Shown here piece after piece: positions 37,798-46,822 of a stretch of DNA of 64,000 nucleotides. The DNA comes from Marinospirillum celere. GTDB taxonomy: Bacteria; Pseudomonadota; Gammaproteobacteria; Pseudomonadales; Halomonadaceae. The stretch lies in NCBI RefSeq assembly GCF_900112235.1, contig NZ_FOLH01000001.1, positions 310,001-374,000 of the forward strand, written 5' to 3'. A model generated the notes under the pieces. That model was not told the DNA's origin and searched no databases. It saw nothing but the letters and a program-made list of their open reading frames with translations. Made by a program: the position numbers and the translations under genes. How positions within the stretch are numbered: position 1 is the stretch's first letter; every line of letters starts with the position of its first letter.

Positions 37798-39087
37798 TCA
37801 GGTTGCCTGATTGGCAAGTACCGGCAAACGTACTTCAGTGAGGGTACCACCCTGACTATGATTATACAGACGTACGGCACCGCCAAGCCGGTTTATTGTC
37901 GCATGAGTCAAAAACAGGCCCAAACCCAAGCCTTTGCTTTTGGTGGAAATAAACGTTTGGCCCAGGCGTTCAGCGATTTCCATGGGAATGCCGGGGCCCT
38001 GATCGTGAATTTCAATCTGCGCTTCGACAGCGCTCCATTCCATACTGATGGTTACAGGCTTTTTACCACTGGCATCAGCGGCATTATTCAATAGGTTGAT
38101 CAGCGCCTGTTGCAGGGTAATATCAGCCAGAATCCAGGGTTCTGGCAAATCGATATCCGGCCAGTCGATGCAATAGCGCACATCGGGTCGAAGCACTTCC
38201 CAGTGTTCTAGAACATCTTTTAGAAAGTCTTTGATGGGTTTGGTTTCCGGGTTTAACAGCCGGGAGCGATCGGCATTACTGACCAGTGATTGCAGAGTGA
38301 CCTTGCAGGTATCCACCTGATGTCTAAGCAGTTGAAGGTCAGCGAGTAATTCTGGATTATTTTGATGCTCATTGCTCATTTCCTTAAGTATGACCGCCAA
38401 AGTGGAAAGGGGGGTGCCCAGTTCATGTGCAGTTCCTGCAGCCTGGGTAGCCACAGCCATAATTTGCTCATCCCTTAAAGCCTGCTCACGCGTTTGGGAA
38501 AGATCAGCATCCCGGTTGCGCAGCGACTGGGCCATTTTGTAAACAAAAACCGTAATCAGGCCGGTACTTAAGATGAAGTTCGCCCACATGCCCAGAATAT
38601 GCAAGCTTAAGCCTTCAGCTTCCTGATGTTGTCCTAACTGGGGGACGGGATGATGGAAAAACATCAGCAGGGTGTAAGAAGCAAGAATGTAACTGGCCAG
38701 TATCCAGGTGAAGCGCCAGGGTAAGGTGGCGGCAGAGATGGTTAGCGGCACCAGGAAATAGGAGATGAAAGGGTTGTTCGCACCTCCGGTCAGATAAAAC
38801 AAAAGGCTCAAACCAATGACGTCAACCAGGAGGTGCAACAGGTATTCAATATCGGCCACCGGGCGCGGCCAGTTAAGCCGCCACCAGGTCAGTAGATTGA
38901 TCATTGCCATGGCAAAGATCACGGAAAACACGGCAACGATGTTGAGCTGGAAGTTGACGACTTCCAAACCAAAAATAATGCCACCCAGAAAACCTGTCCA
39001 GGTAATCCCTCTGACCAGGGTCAGACGCATCAGGTTGCGACCCGGTGTGGAGAGGGGGAGGGGTTGGGTGTGAAGGGTTTCGTGCAA
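37798..39087 (-). CDS. regB: Redox sensor histidine kinase RegB/PrrB family
   Basis: A 429-residue kinase. Six membrane helices span residues 25-185. The quinone-site heptapeptide GGANNPF (101-107) lies between them and matches the known RegB GGxxNPF motif. The H-box AAGTAHELGTPLSTLAV has phosphoacceptor His221. A Cys at 261 in the dimerisation region is at a position similar to the redox-active Cys of Rhodobacter RegB, though I could not align it. The N-box (NLLNNAADA), G1 (DQGPGIP) and G2 (GLGLGLF) boxes are intact. Start 39087 is accepted; an internal Met20 is possible. Confidence 0.9.
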   Translation of the reverse strand: MHETLHTQPLPLSTPGRNLMRLTLVRGITWTGFLGGIIFGLEVVNFQLNIVAVFSVIFAMAMINLLTWWRLNWPRPVADIEYLLHLLVDVIGLSLLFYLTGGANNPFISYFLVPLTISAATLPWRFTWILASYILASYTLLMFFHHPVPQLGQHQEAEGLSLHILGMWANFILSTGLITVFVYKMAQSLRNRDADLSQTREQALRDEQIMAVATQAAGTAHELGTPLSTLAVILKEMSNEHQNNPELLADLQLLRHQVDTCKVTLQSLVSNADRSRLLNPETKPIKDFLKDVLEHWEVLRPDVRYCIDWPDIDLPEPWILADITLQQALINLLNNAADASGKKPVTISMEWSAVEAQIEIHDQGPGIPMEIAERLGQTFISTKSKGLGLGLFLTHATINRLGGAVRLYNHSQGGTLTEVRLPVLANQAT

Positions 39088-39225
39088 AATTCTGGCTCCT
39101 TGGGTCGAGGTCAGCGAGTTTAAGGGAAAAAGCTTTTTGCAGCCAGGTTCCCCTTGGCATTGTTTGTCGGACGTTTATCAGCGAAAATATCGCCCTTTTC
39201 CTTAATACCGATCAATGAGGTCTGG

Positions 39226-40812
39226 ATGTCCAGCAAAGCCATTGCCAACGAAGTTCTCAAGCGGCGCACTTTCGCAATCATATCGCATCCTGATGCAGGT
39301 AAGACGACGATCACTGAAAAGCTACTACTCCTTGGGCAGTTGATTCAAACTGCCGGGAGCGTCAAAGGTAAAAAAAGTGACAAGCATGCGACTTCTGATT
39401 GGATGACCATGGAACAGGATCGGGGGATTTCCATTACCTCTTCGGTGATGCAGTTTCCTTTTAATGGACGGCTGGTCAATCTGTTGGACACGCCAGGTCA
39501 CGAAGACTTCTCGGAAGATACCTATCGTACTCTGACTGCTGTGGATTCGGCCTTGATGGTTGTGGATGGTGCCAAGGGTGTAGAGGACCGCACCATCAAG
39601 CTGATGGATGTTTGCCGCTTGAGAGATACGCCTATTTTTTCCTTCGTCAACAAGCTGGATAGGGATATACGCGACCCTATTGAGCTCTTGGATGAAATAG
39701 AAGAAGTCTTGAAAATTAAGGCGGCCCCCATCAACTGGCCAATCGGTTCCGGGCAGTGGTTTAAAGGGGTTTACAATCTCTATAACGATGAAATCCATAT
39801 TTTTAAACCTGGACAGGGTCATCTGCTGGCTGACGACCAACGTATTCAAGGGCTGGATTCTCAGGAAGCCAGGGATTTTCTTGGCGACGATTATGAAGAA
39901 TTGGTTGAAGAGTTGGAGCTGGTCCAGGGTGCTACTCACGCCTGGGATCAGGAAGCTTTTATGGAAGGTAAGCTAACCCCAGTCTATTTCGGTACAGCAT
40001 TGGGTAATTTTGGCGTACGTGAAATGCTGACCGATTTTGTGGAGTGGGCGCCTTCCCCTGCCGGCCGGGCCACAGAAACACGCCAGGTTGCCGCCGATGA
40101 AGAAAAATTCAGCGGCTTTGTTTTTAAGATTCAGGCCAATATGGACCCCAAGCATCGTGACCGCATTGCCTTTATGCGGATTTGCTCAGGCAAGTATTCG
40201 CGGGGCTTGAAGATGCGTCATTGCCGTATCGGTAAAGATGTTCGGATTGCCGATGCGGTCAACTTCATGGCTGGTGAAAGGGAACTGCTGGAAGAGGCCT
40301 GGTCAGGCGATATCATTGGCCTGCATAACCATGGGACGATTCAGATCGGTGATACCTTTACAGAGGGTGAAGAGCTGAAGTTTACCGGTATTCCCCACTT
40401 TGCGCCTGAGCTCTTTAAATTGGTCCGGCCTAAAGACCCCTTAAAAATGAAGCAGTTACAAAAGGGCTTGCAGCAGCTTTCTGAAGAAGGTGCTGTGCAG
40501 CTGTTTCAACCTTTCAAAAATAATAATCTGGTCTTGGGTGCAGTTGGCCAGTTGCAGTTTGAAGTGGTGATGTTCCGCTTGCAGGACGAATACAAGGTGG
40601 ACTGCCTTTACGAGCCGATAAGTGTCCAGACAGCGCGTTGGGTGGATTCTTCTGATGCCAAAAAACTGGAAGAATTCAAACGCAAGTCAGAAGAAAATCT
40701 GGCTCGGGATGGTGCCGGTCTTTTGACCTATTTGGCACCGACCCGAGTCAATTTGCAGTTAGCGCAAGAGCGTTTTCCAGAAATCGAGTTTCACTCGACC
40801 CGCGAGCACTGA
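39226..40812 (+). CDS. prfC: Peptide chain release factor 3
   Basis: A 528-residue translational GTPase that recycles RF1/RF2 from the ribosome after termination. G1 is SHPDAGKTT, with [16 protein letters not shown] (G3) and NKLDRD (G4). The switch sequence [15 protein letters not shown] is characteristic of RF3. ATG 39226 is chosen because GAGG lies 5 bases upstream and [19 protein letters not shown] is the standard N-terminus; the upstream 24 residues in frame are non-standard. It is divergent from regB and convergent with the XRE regulator. Confidence 0.96.
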   Translation: MSSKAIANEVLKRRTFAIISHPDAGKTTITEKLLLLGQLIQTAGSVKGKKSDKHATSDWMTMEQDRGISITSSVMQFPFNGRLVNLLDTPGHEDFSEDTYRTLTAVDSALMVVDGAKGVEDRTIKLMDVCRLRDTPIFSFVNKLDRDIRDPIELLDEIEEVLKIKAAPINWPIGSGQWFKGVYNLYNDEIHIFKPGQGHLLADDQRIQGLDSQEARDFLGDDYEELVEELELVQGATHAWDQEAFMEGKLTPVYFGTALGNFGVREMLTDFVEWAPSPAGRATETRQVAADEEKFSGFVFKIQANMDPKHRDRIAFMRICSGKYSRGLKMRHCRIGKDVRIADAVNFMAGERELLEEAWSGDIIGLHNHGTIQIGDTFTEGEELKFTGIPHFAPELFKLVRPKDPLKMKQLQKGLQQLSEEGAVQLFQPFKNNNLVLGAVGQLQFEVVMFRLQDEYKVDCLYEPISVQTARWVDSSDAKKLEEFKRKSEENLARDGAGLLTYLAPTRVNLQLAQERFPEIEFHSTREH

Positions 40813-40819
40813 CTTAGGG

Positions 40820-41491
40820 TTATATAGCCTCATGCCAGTCGCGATGCCGTTGTTGGCGTGGCTGCTGGCTGGGGCGGGCCTGGGTTGGAACTAAAAGTTC
40901 CAACTGCTTACCATTCACTTCCAGCTTGGCTTTGCCCAGGCCTTCACTGGGTGGCATTTCCAGCAGCTTGCTGGAAATCCGGTAAACCAGTTCGCCATTG
41001 GCCAAATGGAAAGGAATCCACAGGCTTTCCATCCAGCGGTAACCTGAATGCAGCGTGGGTGTTGGCAGAGTAAATCTGGCCCAGTTGATTCCAGCATCAA
41101 AGGCACCGGCATCCTTCATCCACTGATAAAGGTTCATTGCTGTGTCATTTAGTAACGGCAGGTAGGTGTTACCTACTAACTCTTCTCGGCTGCGACAGCC
41201 GTTAATGGCTAAAGAGGTTTCCGAGGCTGCTAAAACCCTGAGTTGGCAGTCAAGGATAAGGGCAAAGTGCAAATCCATATTGACACTTTCCAGAAGGGGC
41301 TCATCCATCTCCATAAGTGGGGCGGAAAGAACCTGTTCCAATTCTTTACGGTAACGGGCTGAAGGTGTGATATGGCCTCTTTCCCAGCGGGAAACAGCAC
41401 CCTGATCAATATTCAATAAATCTGCCAATTGTTGCTGGGTCAGATTTTTTGCCCGGCGCAGTCTTTTGATACGCTCACCTAAATCTTGCAT
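40820..41491 (-). CDS. XRE-family regulator with PAS-like C-terminal domain
   Basis: A 223-residue protein. Residues 1-55 are a helix-turn-helix of the Cro/XRE type (RIKRLRRAKNLTQQQLADLL, then GAVSRWERGHITPSARYR). Residues about 70-190 form a PAS-like fold (LHFALILDCQLRVLAASETSLAINGC, then the strand-rich TLHSGYRWMESLWIPFHL). The tail is basic and Gln/Arg-rich. The C-terminal domain may sense a small molecule; target genes are not known. It has a 400-bp region before the next gene, so it is probably autonomously transcribed. Confidence 0.8.
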   Translation of the reverse strand: MQDLGERIKRLRRAKNLTQQQLADLLNIDQGAVSRWERGHITPSARYRKELEQVLSAPLMEMDEPLLESVNMDLHFALILDCQLRVLAASETSLAINGCRSREELVGNTYLPLLNDTAMNLYQWMKDAGAFDAGINWARFTLPTPTLHSGYRWMESLWIPFHLANGELVYRISSKLLEMPPSEGLGKAKLEVNGKQLELLVPTQARPSQQPRQQRHRDWHEAI

Positions 41492-41888
41492 GATGAAGTC
41501 TCCGTCACTGGTTACCTGCCTGAATTTTTATTTTATGTTATTCATTGTATATAGCAGGCAACGGATTGGCATACCTAATATCAGGGATATACCTCAAAGC
41601 TTGAACTGGGTCACAGTTTAGTAAACATAGGTTTCAGAGCTGTGACGAATTCAACATGCAATTATGATTCCAATAAGGCATTTTTATTGTTCTTTACTGC
41701 AAACAGTGGCTGAAATCTTGGAAAAATGGACTATATGACCAGCCAAGCTAGTAGTTGACGAGAGATCGCTCAAACGAAAAAAATCGCCAGAAGAGGGCAG
41801 GCGGATGAGGGAATAACGAATAGGGTGCGCTTCTAGGGAGAAGCCGGGCGTTACTCAGAAGAGGTTGCCCGGCTTATCTCTTGGTGCT
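41492..41888. other. 397-bp region between XRE regulator and aminotransferase gene
   Basis: No gene is visible in this gap. Near 41841-41875 there is a perfect 9-bp inverted repeat (AAGCCGGGC/GCCCGGCTT, loop 17) just past the aminotransferase stop. It has no T-tract, so it is a possible but weak terminator. The half nearest the XRE gene is AT-rich and should carry that gene's promoter. I see no clear operator dyad and no RNA gene. Confidence 0.5.
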
Positions 41889-43085
41889 TTAGGAGGCTTT
41901 ACAAGTAGCGGCAATGGCTGTGCACAGGTATTCCAGGTTTTGTTGGTTATAGCCGGCAATGTTCATGCGGCCGCTGGAAACCATGTAGATGCCAAATTCT
42001 TTTTGCAGACGCTCCACTTCCTGGGGCTTGAGGCCCGAATAGGAGAACATGCCCTTTTGTTGAGCCACGCAAGCAAACTTCTCAGCCAGGCCGTGAGGTT
42101 CCAGCGCCTTTACAAAATCCTGGCGCAGGGTATTAATCCGCTCACGCATCTCGGTGACTTCTTCTTCCCATAGCGGCCTTAGCTCTTGGCTACCAAGAAT
42201 GGTGGCAACAATAGAACTGCCATGAGCCGGTGGGTTGGAGTAGTTGGAGCGAGCAACAACAGCCAATTGGCTGCGTACCTTTTCCATATCATCAGCCGTT
42301 GCTGCAACAGCAATAAAGGCACCTGTACGCTCACGATAAAGGCCAAAATTCTTCGAGCAAGAGGCTGTAATCATCACTTCGGGCAGGTGTTCTGCAAGCA
42401 GGCGAACAGCCCAGGCATCCTCTTCAAGCCCTTCACCAAAACCTTGATAGGCAAAGTCCAGTAGGGGCAGAAGTTCACGCTCTTTCAGTACTGCCAGTAC
42501 TTCTTGCCATTGTTGTTGGTTGAGATCAAAGCCGCTGGGGTTATGGCAGCAAGCATGCAGCAGGACAACATCACCCTGGGGAATCTGCTTTAGATCAGCC
42601 AAAAGGGCTGGAAAGTCCAATTGGTTACTTTCAGTATCAACATAGCGGTAACTGGCTGTTTCCAAACCAGCCGCCTTGAAAATAGCCTGGTGGTTGGGCC
42701 AGGTGGGGTTGGAAAGCCAGACTTTTTTCTTGGCGTCGATACGCTTGATAAAGTCCCCAGCCAGACGGAGAGCACCGGTGCCACCAGGCGCTTGAGTCAG
42801 GCTGGCTCTTTCCAGTAAGGGAGACTGCTGGCCGAGCACCAGAGGAAGCAGGTGTTTGCCAAAAGCAGGATCACCATGGGAGCCGATATAGGCCTTGGTT
42901 GTTTCACTTTGCAGTAACAGAGATTCAGCTTCCTTGACCGCCCGCATAATGGGCGTTGTGCCTTCAGCATCTCGATAAACGCCGACCCCTAAATCAATTT
43001 TGTTGGGGTTGGTGTCTTTATTAAAGGCTTCAATAAGACCGAGAATAGGGTCTGCTGGCAGGCGTTCAACGTTTGCGAACATCAT
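41889..43085 (-). CDS. Aspartate/aromatic amino acid aminotransferase
   Basis: A 398-residue PLP-dependent class I aminotransferase of the AspC/TyrB group. The N-terminus MMFANVERLPADPILGLIEAF and KIDLGVGVYRD are diagnostic. The PLP Lys is 245 (SCSKNFGLYRERTGA), the ring-facing Asp is about 210 (LLDFAYQGFG), and the substrate-binding Arg lies in SGRMNIAG near the end. It may act on aspartate, phenylalanine or tyrosine; sequence alone does not decide between aspC and tyrB. GAAGGATAA precedes the ATGATG start. Confidence 0.9.
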   Translation of the reverse strand: MMFANVERLPADPILGLIEAFNKDTNPNKIDLGVGVYRDAEGTTPIMRAVKEAESLLLQSETTKAYIGSHGDPAFGKHLLPLVLGQQSPLLERASLTQAPGGTGALRLAGDFIKRIDAKKKVWLSNPTWPNHQAIFKAAGLETASYRYVDTESNQLDFPALLADLKQIPQGDVVLLHACCHNPSGFDLNQQQWQEVLAVLKERELLPLLDFAYQGFGEGLEEDAWAVRLLAEHLPEVMITASCSKNFGLYRERTGAFIAVAATADDMEKVRSQLAVVARSNYSNPPAHGSSIVATILGSQELRPLWEEEVTEMRERINTLRQDFVKALEPHGLAEKFACVAQQKGMFSYSGLKPQEVERLQKEFGIYMVSSGRMNIAGYNQQNLEYLCTAIAATCKAS

Positions 43086-44483
43086 TTATCCTTCTGAGTT
43101 GGACTTGTGAGCATTGTAAACCACGCTGGGTAGATCGCAACTGGCTGCTTGGCCTTTACCGCGTGATTTGGCTAGATACATGGCATTATCAGCTTGAGTC
43201 AGTAGCTGGTTGGCAGAGGTGCCTTGATCAGGGAAAACAGCAATACCTATGCTGGCACCTGTACTTAATGTCGTATCTTGCCAGGGAAAAGGTTGGGCCA
43301 GAAGCTGGTTGAGTTTTTCAGCCAGCTGGTAGGCTTCGTCTAAAGTAGAGTGGCTGGGGCTGAGCACGATCAACTCATCACCGCCGAGCCTGGCTGCCAG
43401 GTCTTCTTTTGGCAGCAGCTGTTCAAGGCGCTGGGCTAATTCAACCAGTAAGGCATCCCCGGCATCATGTCCATGGGTATCATTAATAGCCTTGAAGCCA
43501 TCCAGATCAATGAAAAGTAGAGAGAAAGGCTTGCTGCTTGCGGCCTCGCAGGCTTCCTGAAGCTTACGGGTCAGTTGGCTCCGATTGGCCAGGCCGGTCA
43601 AGCTGTCATGTTCGGCAAGGTGGCGCACCTGCAGGAGTTGATGATGGTTTTGCAAGGCAATGCTTGCCAGTTGGGTGCTGCGTTCCAGTAGTGTTTGACT
43701 GCCAGTAGGTGTGCTTGCATCCTCCGGCCAACCCAGTTGAAGAACACCGGCCAACTGCTCATCAGCAGTGATCAAAGGGCAGGCCCACCAGCCAGGTGTT
43801 TTTTGCAGTTCCTGGCTTAAGGCCGCTAAGCTTGCTGGCGAGGTGGAGTCCAAACTGATGTTGGAAGGTAAAAGCTGATTCTTGGCAGCCAGGGGGTTAA
43901 CCAAACCCTGTTCTGCATTTAGTAAGAGTAAGCCTGCCTCGGCACCTGGTGCCAGTTTTTCAATACCTTCACAAAGCGCCTGCCAAACCTTGTTGATGGG
44001 TTGGTTATGCGCGACTAAAGACAGTATTTCCTTTTCAAAGCGCAGCAGGGCTTCTGCTTCACGCAGGTGAAGTTCGCGACGAACTGCGCTGCTGACATCA
44101 TTGATTTGCAAAAGGCAGGCAGCCTGGCCCTGATACTCAAGGGGCCTGATCATGATGGAATGATGCAGCTGTTGGTCTTTGCCTGGTTGCTGAAGAGGAA
44201 GCAAGTAGGGGTGCAATTGATGAGAAAGTCGTCTGGATAGCTTGTTTTTGCAGGCTTCTTTAATAGCATCCTGCAGCGCTTTGGAAGGCTGCGTGGTAAA
44301 GAGCAGGTGTAGCTGTGCTTGGCTGGCTTCATGGCTGGTTATGCCCGTTACTCTTTCCATCCAGGCATTCCATAAAAAAATCTGGCCCTGATCATTACAG
44401 AGAATCAAGCCTGTTTCCAGCAGCCCAAAAATTTTCTGAAGCGTCGGGTCGGGTGGCATTTTAGGGTCAGGGTCAGACATCAT
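43086..44483 (-). CDS. PAS-GAF-GGDEF protein with GGDEL active site
   Basis: A 465-residue cytoplasmic protein. A PAS domain (about 15-135; FGLLETGLILCNDQGQIFLWN) is followed by a GAF-like domain (about 145-290; includes AGLLLLNAEQGL and GVLQLGWPED). The GGDEF domain has FIDLDGFKAINDTHGHDAGD and the active motif GGDEL at 367-371. The usual GGDEF/GGEEF Phe is replaced by Leu. The position of the inhibition-site Arg is Pro (PKED, 358-361), so feedback control is probably absent. Synthase activity is likely but not certain. It overlaps the CheC gene by four bases. The PAS region resembles that of the cyclase at 18664-19629. Confidence 0.87.
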   Translation of the reverse strand: MMSDPDPKMPPDPTLQKIFGLLETGLILCNDQGQIFLWNAWMERVTGITSHEASQAQLHLLFTTQPSKALQDAIKEACKNKLSRRLSHQLHPYLLPLQQPGKDQQLHHSIMIRPLEYQGQAACLLQINDVSSAVRRELHLREAEALLRFEKEILSLVAHNQPINKVWQALCEGIEKLAPGAEAGLLLLNAEQGLVNPLAAKNQLLPSNISLDSTSPASLAALSQELQKTPGWWACPLITADEQLAGVLQLGWPEDASTPTGSQTLLERSTQLASIALQNHHQLLQVRHLAEHDSLTGLANRSQLTRKLQEACEAASSKPFSLLFIDLDGFKAINDTHGHDAGDALLVELAQRLEQLLPKEDLAARLGGDELIVLSPSHSTLDEAYQLAEKLNQLLAQPFPWQDTTLSTGASIGIAVFPDQGTSANQLLTQADNAMYLAKSRGKGQAASCDLPSVVYNAHKSNSEG

Positions 44484-45100
44484 GGGCCTAGCAGGTCAGC
44501 GAGATACTCTTGCAAAGCTATATGAAAGCCGTCAGCACTTCTAAGGTCAATAATAAATGCCAAGTAGCCTTGCAGGTTGCGCTGGCGCAAAGAAAAATCG
44601 ATTTGTACCAGCATGATCAGCGAGTCTTTTTGATCGCAAAGAATTTCCAGCATCTTCTTATGATCGCCGCTGTAAGCTTCTGGCAGAGACGTGTTAATTT
44701 CACGTTTGAGCAGATTGGCCAGAGAGGCCAGGCAGGAGTTCAGGAGAATATTGCCCAGTTCAGCCAGGGTATCCTGCTCCAGTTCTGAAATTTCGCTCGC
44801 GCTGAGCTCATTGCCAACGACAATGCGAACCAGCTCCAGGCTGCGTTCTTCAGGAAAAATGAGAGCGGCCTTGCCACTGATGAAGCCGTCAAAAGCCTGG
44901 GTAACCCCAGCAAGGCTTTTGGGAAGCAGTTGTTTGAAGGTGTCCTCGGCAGTATCCAGCTGCACAAAGTCCACCTTGGGAACGGATAAGAGAACTTCAT
45001 CCTTAACCAACTGGGAAAGGGCGCTGGCTGCACGCCCCACGCCAAGATTCATCAGTTCAACAATGGTTTCCTGTTCATCATCAGAAAAGATTGGGCTCAT
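44480..45100 (-). CDS. CheC-family phosphatase
   Basis: A 206-residue CheC-like protein. The first active-site helix is E11-x3-E15-x2-N18 (ETIVELMN), with the leading acidic residue changed to Glu; the second, D110-x3-E114-x2-N117 (DTLAELGN), matches the family motif exactly. CheC dephosphorylates CheY-type receivers; no CheD gene is adjacent. It sits between a CheY-like gene and a PAS-GAF-GGDEF gene, overlapping the latter by ATGA, so its target is probably the neighbouring receiver (inference). Confidence 0.85.
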   Translation of the reverse strand: MSPIFSDDEQETIVELMNLGVGRAASALSQLVKDEVLLSVPKVDFVQLDTAEDTFKQLLPKSLAGVTQAFDGFISGKAALIFPEERSLELVRIVVGNELSASEISELEQDTLAELGNILLNSCLASLANLLKREINTSLPEAYSGDHKKMLEILCDQKDSLIMLVQIDFSLRQRNLQGYLAFIIDLRSADGFHIALQEYLADLLGP

Positions 45101-45109
45101 AAAGGTGCC

Positions 45110-45469
45110 TTAGCTGTTGATGAGCTGATTGAGTTGCTCTTGAGTAACTGGCTTGCCCAAAAACTTCATGCCCTGCTGGGCTGCTCTTTCCTGAATGGCA
45201 TCCTGCACATTGGCAGTGACCAATACTAAGGCTAGATCAGGCTGGATTTTTTGGATTTCACTCGCCAGCTCAATTCCATCACGGCCTGGCATATTGTAAT
45301 CAATCAGCGCCTTATCAAAGGTGTGCTCTTTGACCAGATCCAGGGCTTCATCAGCATTGGCGGCTTCCTGAATTTCCACTTCCTGGCCACATTCTTTAAT
45401 GAGATGTTTGAGGGTCAAACGAGCAACACGGCTATCATCAACCAGCAAGATTTTTAATGCTTGGGGCAT
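45110..45469 (-). CDS. CheY-like single-domain response regulator
   Basis: A 119-residue stand-alone receiver domain. The acidic pair is Asp11-Asp12, phosphoacceptor Asp57 (LIDYNMP), Thr85 (LVLVTA) and Lys106 (FLGKPVT). There is no output domain. It lies 9 bases upstream of the CheC gene in the same operon. Given the partners, its phosphorylated form probably acts through the CheC-GGDEF pair rather than the flagellar motor, but a motor role cannot be excluded. Confidence 0.9.
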   Translation of the reverse strand: MPQALKILLVDDSRVARLTLKHLIKECGQEVEIQEAANADEALDLVKEHTFDKALIDYNMPGRDGIELASEIQKIQPDLALVLVTANVQDAIQERAAQQGMKFLGKPVTQEQLNQLINS

Positions 45470-45540
45470 GGGTGAGTCCTGAGCGTTTAGTATTTATGAA
45501 AGGTAGCTCATATTAATGATTAATCCAGGTGGCTGTCGAG

Positions 45541-46395
45541 TCAGACTTCACGTTTTTCGCAGGCTTCCAGGGTATTTTCCAATAAACTGGCGACTGTCAT
45601 AGGACCAACGCCGCCGGGCACAGGTGTGATCCAGGCAGCGCGCTCTGCAGCGGCTGCATATTCAACATCGCCAACCAGGCTGCCATCTTCCAAACGATTA
45701 ATGCCGACATCAATAACCAGGGCTCCGGGTTGGATCCATTCACCTTTGACCAAGCCTGGTTTGCCAACACCGACGACGACGATATCCGCAGCCGCAACTT
45801 CAGCTTCCAGATCTCTAGTGAAACGGTGAGTTACCGTTACAGTGCAGCCTGCCAGGAGAAGTTCAAGAGCCATGGGGCGCCCAACAATATTGGAAGCACC
45901 AACAATAGTAGCTTTCAGGCCTTTTAGGTCGATATCCAGGCTTTCCAACAGGGTCATGATGCCCTTGGGTGTGCAGGGGCGCAAAAGCGGTTGGCGTTGA
46001 GCAAGGCGGCCCAGATTATAAGGGTGGAAACCATCGACATCCTTAGCAGGGGCTATGCGCTCCAGTAAAGGGTCGGCAGATAAATGTTCGGGAAGGGGGA
46101 GTTGTAAAAGAATGCCATCAACTTCAGGGTCGGCATTGAGCTTATCAATCAACTGTTCCAGTTCCTGCTGGGAAGTGCTGCGATCCAATTTGTGTGAGGA
46201 AGAAAGGATGCCAGCCTTTTCGCAAGCAAGATGCTTGTTGCGAACATAGACTTCAGAGGCGGGGTCACTGCCGACCAAAATAACAGCTAAAGCGGGCGCT
46301 CTTTTGCCCGAGGCCAAGCGTGCCTTAATTTGTTGTGCTACCTTTTCACGGATATTCAGCGCTATTTGCTTGCCATCAATCAGTTGGGCGCTCAT
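45541..46395 (-). CDS. folD: Bifunctional methylenetetrahydrofolate dehydrogenase/cyclohydrolase
   Basis: A 284-residue enzyme of one-carbon metabolism converting 5,10-methylene-THF to 10-formyl-THF, using NADP+. Catalytic residues in [17 protein letters not shown] include Tyr50 and Lys54. The [12 protein letters not shown] segment and [15 protein letters not shown] form the cofactor-binding region, and [12 protein letters not shown] is the C-terminal signature. Length and motifs are standard. It is followed upstream in the window by tRNA genes, the same arrangement seen near tig in pseudomonads. Confidence 0.96.
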   Translation of the reverse strand: MSAQLIDGKQIALNIREKVAQQIKARLASGKRAPALAVILVGSDPASEVYVRNKHLACEKAGILSSSHKLDRSTSQQELEQLIDKLNADPEVDGILLQLPLPEHLSADPLLERIAPAKDVDGFHPYNLGRLAQRQPLLRPCTPKGIMTLLESLDIDLKGLKATIVGASNIVGRPMALELLLAGCTVTVTHRFTRDLEAEVAAADIVVVGVGKPGLVKGEWIQPGALVIDVGINRLEDGSLVGDVEYAAAAERAAWITPVPGGVGPMTVASLLENTLEACEKREV

Positions 46396-46536
46396 TGAGT
46401 GTGTTTTCCTGCGTCGATGAAGTAAGTGAATATTAGAATGCCTCTATTGTCGCATGAGTCGATGATCAGGGAAACTCCAGGAAAGGGGTGGCGGCCACTG
46501 GGGTATAAAAAGATAAATTATTTTTGCTTCAAGGGG

Positions 46537-46564
46537 TTGACCCAAAAATTTAACGCCCTATAAT
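46537..46564 (+). promoter_or_regulatory. Promoter of the tRNA operon
   Basis: TTGACC (46537-46542) and TATAAT (46559-46564) are separated by 16 bases, close to the sigma70 consensus. GCGCAT follows the -10, a GC-rich discriminator typical of stringently controlled stable RNA promoters. The first tRNA begins 52 bases further on. Confidence 0.85.
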
Positions 46565-46616
46565 GCGCATCTCGTTGGCAGGCACTTCTTCGCAAGAAGT
46601 CTGGCAACAAGAAAAA

Positions 46617-46693
46617 CGGGGTATAGCGCAGTCTGGTAGCGCGCCTGCTTTGGGAGCAGGATGTCGGGGGTTCGAATCCCTCTACCCCGACCA
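46617..46693 (+). tRNA. tRNA-Pro (TGG anticodon)
   Basis: A 77-base cloverleaf with CCA encoded. The acceptor arms are CGGGGTA and TACCCCG. The anticodon stem CCTGC/GCAGG surrounds loop TTTGGGA with anticodon TGG, and the T-loop is GGTTCGAATCC-type. Confidence 0.97.
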
Positions 46694-46725
46694 TTTTTTT
46701 AAATGGTCAGGCAGGTCAAAAATCC

Positions 46726-46802
46726 GCGCCTATAGCTCAACCGGATAGAGCAACGGCCTTCTAAGCCGTAGGTTGCAGGTTCGAGTCCTGCTGGGCGCGC
46801 CA
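46726..46802 (+). tRNA. tRNA-Arg (TCT anticodon)
   Basis: A 77-base cloverleaf with encoded CCA. Acceptor arms GCGCCTA and TGGGCGC pair with one wobble. The anticodon stem ACGGC/GCCGT encloses CTTCTAA with anticodon TCT, reading AGA/AGG. It lies 32 bases after tRNA-Pro. Confidence 0.96.
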
Positions 46803-46822
46803 GGCGCCTGTGTTTAAGTTGT

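Noticed and set aside
1442-41836. Shared TGCGCTTCTAGG at 1442 and 41825
   Set aside because: Twelve-base repeats are expected many times by chance in 64 kb, and the flanking sequence differs.
41841-41875. Nine-bp inverted repeat as terminator of the aminotransferase gene
   Set aside because: It lacks a T-tract on either strand and has a 17-base loop, so it was kept only as a note within the intergenic entry.
46563-46748. A 61-codon frame across the tRNA-Pro gene
   Set aside because: It reads through a tRNA that folds perfectly; it is a by-product of that sequence.
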